The translations under genes were made by a program, and so were the position numbers. This document shows, piece by piece, positions 60,337-64,000 of a DNA stretch of 64,000 nt. Every line of letters begins with the position of its first letter. Within the stretch, counting starts at the first letter, position 1. The notes below the pieces were generated by a model. That model was not told the origin of the DNA. It made no database searches and worked only from the letters and a program-made list of their open reading frames with translations. This stretch comes from Uloborus plumipes (taxonomy: Eukaryota > Arthropoda > Arachnida > Araneae > Uloboridae): NCBI GenBank assembly GCA_038373865.1, contig JAXGGA010000481.1, forward strand, positions 147,501-211,500, written 5' to 3'.

Positions 60337-62253
60337 CAAGTGTGTCCAACTTTTAATATTCTACGTTTGATACTTTTTTTTCTTCTCTTGTTCGTCTTTT
60401 TTTTTAATATTTGTTTATGCGAATTGCCGAAAATATGTTGTTTAGATTCTGCCACAATTACGTGGAATTTCTACAAGACATTTTCCTCTCATCTAAATGT
60501 ACCTACTAAATCAAATGTATTTTAGTTTTCGATATGTCTAAGGATGAAACTGTCTAACGGTAAGTCACTCGTCGGTCCAGCTAAGTAACAACACAGATAG
60601 CCAATGGTTTCAAGAACAACAGTAAATTTGGTTTGTGCCTAAAATACAGATGGCTGCTTCCTGTGGCCCTTGGTATGAATTTACTTCTTTACCACAAAAT
60701 CAATAAGATTCAAAGAAACTGACGTCGGTTAAACGAGGTTTCGCTTCGAAGCGTTTTGGATAATCAGGGCTCTACTGTCTTAATTAAAACAATTTAAAAA
60801 ATATAAATAATATTTTTGCTCTTCTTTTAATGAGCATTCAAAAAATTAAACTGCTTCATGGATAAATGTATTTTTGTGATTTTTTTTTCTTCTGAAAACT
60901 GATGAGGACGTTAAGTATAAAATTTTAAGGAGATTCTGAAAGATTTTCTTTATTGCTGGTCCTTTCACAGCACGCAAACTACCTTTTCCATATACTTTTT
61001 CACACACACGTATCGTATCTTTCCTATTTTTTGTGTAACTAGAATTCATTTATTTTTGTCCTCTAGGAACAAAATAACTTACAAAAAAAGTCAGACGCTA
61101 AATTCTTTTACTTGAAGGCTCTCGAGAGGAAGGTTGTTGATCGGTGTTCTTTCCTTTACTTGATCAAATTTTTAAAACTTTATTCTTTCTCCCCTTTATC
61201 GATCTCTGCGCCGTGCTTTGCAAGGAGAAAATCTTCATCTAACCCGCAGATGCTTACAATGATTTTCTCCAACAAGTTATTTTCTTTTCTTTCCTTTGTT
61301 GCATAATCAAGTATTCTTTTACAGGTTGACGCCTTAAGTCTTCAAATCTGAGTCATCAAATTATTTTTTTTTTCGATGCCTCCTAATCTACTGCAGCTGT
61401 ATTAAGTTGTTTCTTCATTTATAGTTAGATATCAAAGATAGTTGTCACTATTGAAATAGATCAAGATTTAAGTTTACATGCTTTGCGTGACGTATTGTCG
61501 GTATATTTAAGTAAAATGCAACGAAAATGGGGACTTGGGGCGACTTCACCCCGCATATAAAATCAGGGGTTGGCGAAGGTAAGGAAGGGGGCGGTAGCCC
61601 CCTAGTTATAATTATTGTTATTATTAAATTTATTAACCTAAGGGAAAACGATGAGACAGTAAAGTAATAATAAAACAAATTAAAAATAAATAAAAGGAAT
61701 AAAATAAACTGAGCAAATATAATAAAATAAGAACCAGAATTAACTTTGCAACGTCCTTACTTCAGAAAATTTTTGCTCAGTTAGTAAACATGCCCAGAAT
61801 ATTGCATACTAGAAAAATCTACTATTTTGAACTAAAAATACAAGAGGTTGAAAAATGTTAAAAATTGATGCACACATCGGAAAATGCAGTAATATTTATT
61901 AAAAATAAATAGGTAAATGTGCAAATCATTAACACACATTTTAAATTTAAGCACAACAAACATAGCAGTGTTATTCGCACGAAAACAATAAATACTTCTG
62001 CTGTTTTTCCAGGGCATTGCGATAACGCACTTTTTTGAATTAAAAAGCACATTAATTCTGAAAAGTAGTGCTGAATTCGTATGGGAGCTCACAAGAACTC
62101 AGCTCTAGCACCTCTGTTTAGAGATCAGAAAAGGTTCGGATGAAATTAATTTCTGAAGACCATACTTCTCTTGCTCTTCCTTCGTTAGAAATTAGGCCTC
62201 CTTAAAAGCAGTTCAGAGTAGTAATACTCATGTTTCTATGCTAAACTCATAAG
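60337..62253. other. Unannotated stretch
   Basis: A pogo-type end word (GGATAATCAGGGCTCTACTG) stands alone at 60757-60776. A GC-richer patch at 61540-61605 (GGGGGCGGTAGCCCCC) looks like an old repeat. No exon supported. Confidence 0.4.
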
Positions 62254-62503
62254 TTACGTGATTGGATGTAATGAAACTGAATTTATTCCACCTCAATTGG
62301 TACTCCAACTATTTTTAAAACTGAATAATAATATAGAGACTGCGAGAAAAAATTATTTATCGTTGCGAATGTTGGTGTTCGTAAATTCTAATATTAAAAA
62401 ACTTTCGCTGAAAAAAGAAGAAAAAGAGATTATTGAATGCTTAAAAAATGAAACACAATCTTCTGTCTTGACATTTTCTTCTACGATTCTTTCCAGCAAT
62501 TAA
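62254..62503 (+). CDS. Candidate terminal coding exon, unidentified
   Basis: After an AG at 62252-62253 the frame reads YVIGCNETEFIPPQLVLQLF, then ETARKNYLSLRMLVFVNSNI, then KKEEKEIIECLKN, and ends SSTILSSN at TAA 62501-62503. The residue mix (E/K-rich helical segments) is protein-like. The acceptor lacks a strong pyrimidine tract and no AATAAA follows. A Helitron end is inserted 118 bp downstream. Product unrecognised. Confidence 0.3.
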
Positions 62504-62620
62504 ACATTTTAGTTCATTTTGTGATGTTTACAGTTTAAATTGTTATCTATGTGATATAAAATTATGTACAGTTAAAAGACATGGATTTTGTAAATGATTC
62601 AAGTAAAATGATATAGATTA

Positions 62621-62800
62621 CTAGCTGACCCGGCCACGCGTTGCTGTGGCTAAGGTATGGGTTAAACTATGTTTCAATAGAAACGAAAAACTTTATTACC
62701 GTTATAGAGATCAACTTTATATAAATATGAATTTGAGGTCAAAATATGAAAACAATCGAACAAAAATTTCCTAAGTTTGCTAGAAACAAAGAATCAACAA
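62621..62800 (-). mobile_element. Helitron 3' end fragment
   Basis: On the minus strand a hairpin GCCAC..GTGGC is followed by CGGGTCAGCTAG and then T, the Helitron 3' signature. It resembles the 3' end of the 17030-18636 copy (GGGTCAACTAG). The matching TC 5' end was not found to the right; the fragment's outer limit is approximate. Confidence 0.7.
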
Positions 62801-62949
62801 AAAATTTAACATTTTAGTACACTGTAAAAACTACGGGTGACGCAGGGGTGCCAATAAGAAAGCTTGGGTGAAAGCAAGGTGCCACGGGGTGCCACAGAGA
62901 ATTTGAAATGCTCTTACCGCACTAAAAAGCCTCCCATCGGCACCCTTTG

Positions 62950-63183
62950 GGGTGAATGAAGCTTGCGCATGCTCAGTGAGACATCTCGCCGTACCAAAAG
63001 GCACCTTTGACAGAATGCGCCTGCGCGAGGTCTCATCATCAAGCATCAACCATTTGAATGGCGGACATCTTGTTTACGTCGACACGACAGAATTTTCGGT
63101 ACAGTGTTTTCACAGTCTTGGATTTCACCTTGAGTTTATTACAAAAATGGATTAATTCTTCATATTAGTCTTCGAATTCTCAC
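62950..63183 (+). promoter_or_regulatory. Putative promoter and non-coding first exon of a plus-strand gene
   Basis: A GC-richer, CpG-bearing region holds two NRF1-like sites (TGCGCATGCT at 62964-62973 and TGCGCCTGCGCG at 63016-63027) and a YY1-like AATGGCGGACATCTTG (63057-63072). It is followed by a consensus donor CAC|GTAAGT at 63183/63184. The only ATG between them is followed at once by a stop (ATGGATTAA), so the exon would be untranslated. The gene body would lie right of the window. Motif calls are by eye. Confidence 0.35.
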
Positions 63184-63189
63184 GTAAGT

Positions 63190-64000
63190 ACATGCATTTG
63201 ATAATAGTTCTAAGAATTTCCAACATATTTGTACAATCATTTCAAAGTGTACGAACGGAAATTTATCTTTGTGCAGCGAATCTCTTTTGCCGTGCAGATA
63301 CAAACAAGCAGCAGAACGCGAAGGGAAGGAAAAAAAAAAAAAAATTCTGAATGACTCCTTCTTTCTTTCTTATTTGTTTTTATCATACGTATATGTATAT
63401 GCTATTTTAATGCCATGCATTTCGTGCTGTCGCTAATATCTTTCGTTGGCGTTATTGATAACAAATGCTGAGTTCGTTATTGCCAGAGCTTACTTTTTTT
63501 GTTCCATCAGTTGAATTGATCCTTAAAATATATTTCGATTTTTAATCTGTCGAGAAACTTGACGTTTAACAAACACTGCTTTTCAAATACCCGATATATT
63601 TTATTCCATAAAGATATTTAAATGTCGAACTATACATACTTATTAATATGTTATTACCCTTGATTAAAATTTTATAAGTTAATGAAGCGATTCAATTTTT
63701 TATTGATAGAATAATACAACTGAATATTTTTGATTGTTTTTGAAAGGGATCCATAAAATACCTTCCCTCTTCATTTTCGGTACAGATAATGCTGCAGTAA
63801 ATGTCAATAGCATTTTAAAACTACTGAGTTTAATTCAAGTCACGAATTCTTTTAAAATATGTTTTAAAGTCTGAACTGTGAGAAAATGCCTTAAATTACA
63901 AGTTTCGATCATTTTCAAATCGGAATTCAAGGTGAAAATGTACCAAGACTTTGTGAATAAAAGCAATAAATAAAAGTAAACACAATTGAAAAACAAAAAC
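63190..64000. other. Right-edge AT-rich stretch
   Basis: No exon or repeat end recognised; it may be the first intron of the gene proposed at 62950-63183. Confidence 0.4.

Noticed and set aside
60757..60776. Complete pogo-type MITE ending here
   Set aside because: Only one end word (GGATAATCAGGGCTCTACTG) was found; no left partner within 1 kb.

Overview
This is a gene-poor, AT-rich stretch of an animal nuclear genome. It holds one clear protein gene, an intronless HEXIM homologue on the minus strand at 2935-3762. HEXIM, spliceosomal signals and animal-type transposons show that it is metazoan. The mix of hAT, pogo/Tigger, piggyBac, Helitron, SINE and foldback elements, with a 'GGCTGCGGAGTCGGA'-type hAT repeat, suggests an arthropod, perhaps a chelicerate. 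The lineage guess is inference only.

Layout. 0-4 kb: HEXIM plus two minus-strand candidate exons in compatible phase (2664-2696 and 913-999), perhaps the 5' end of a gene leaving the window on the left. 5.6-9.0 kb: three hAT MITEs with 7-8 bp target duplications. 9.8-15.8 kb: three related TA-flanked elements whose terminal sequence words recur internally. Two of them keep decayed pogo/Tigger-type transposase C-terminal sequence, one as a PHD-like zinc finger. A foldback lies between them in (TA)n. 16.8-20.7 kb: a MITE split exactly by a Helitron with a helicase remnant, then a 1.9-kb giant inverted repeat built of 144-bp tandem units. 20.8-30 kb: SINEs, (ATT)n arrays and a second foldback with the same ends as the 144-bp one. 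30-43 kb: piggyBac-type, pogo-type and other MITEs, a complete small Helitron, LINE remnants and a near-perfect 0.65-kb palindrome. 43-64 kb: four weak plus-strand candidate coding exons (43.1, 48.4, 50.8 and 62.3 kb), long unannotated stretches, three copies of the ACTGTAAA-rich MITE, two more TTAA-flanked piggyBac-type MITEs, a 0.39-kb palindrome, a 1.9-kb near-perfect foldback, and a promoter-like region near 63.0 kb.

How it works together: most of the sequence is non-autonomous mobile DNA. No intact transposase or reverse transcriptase is visible, so these elements would depend on enzymes encoded elsewhere. Six structures could fold into long hairpins if transcribed and are therefore candidate small-RNA sources. 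Open reading frames of 60-100 codons are expected by chance at this base composition, so length alone was not used to call a gene.
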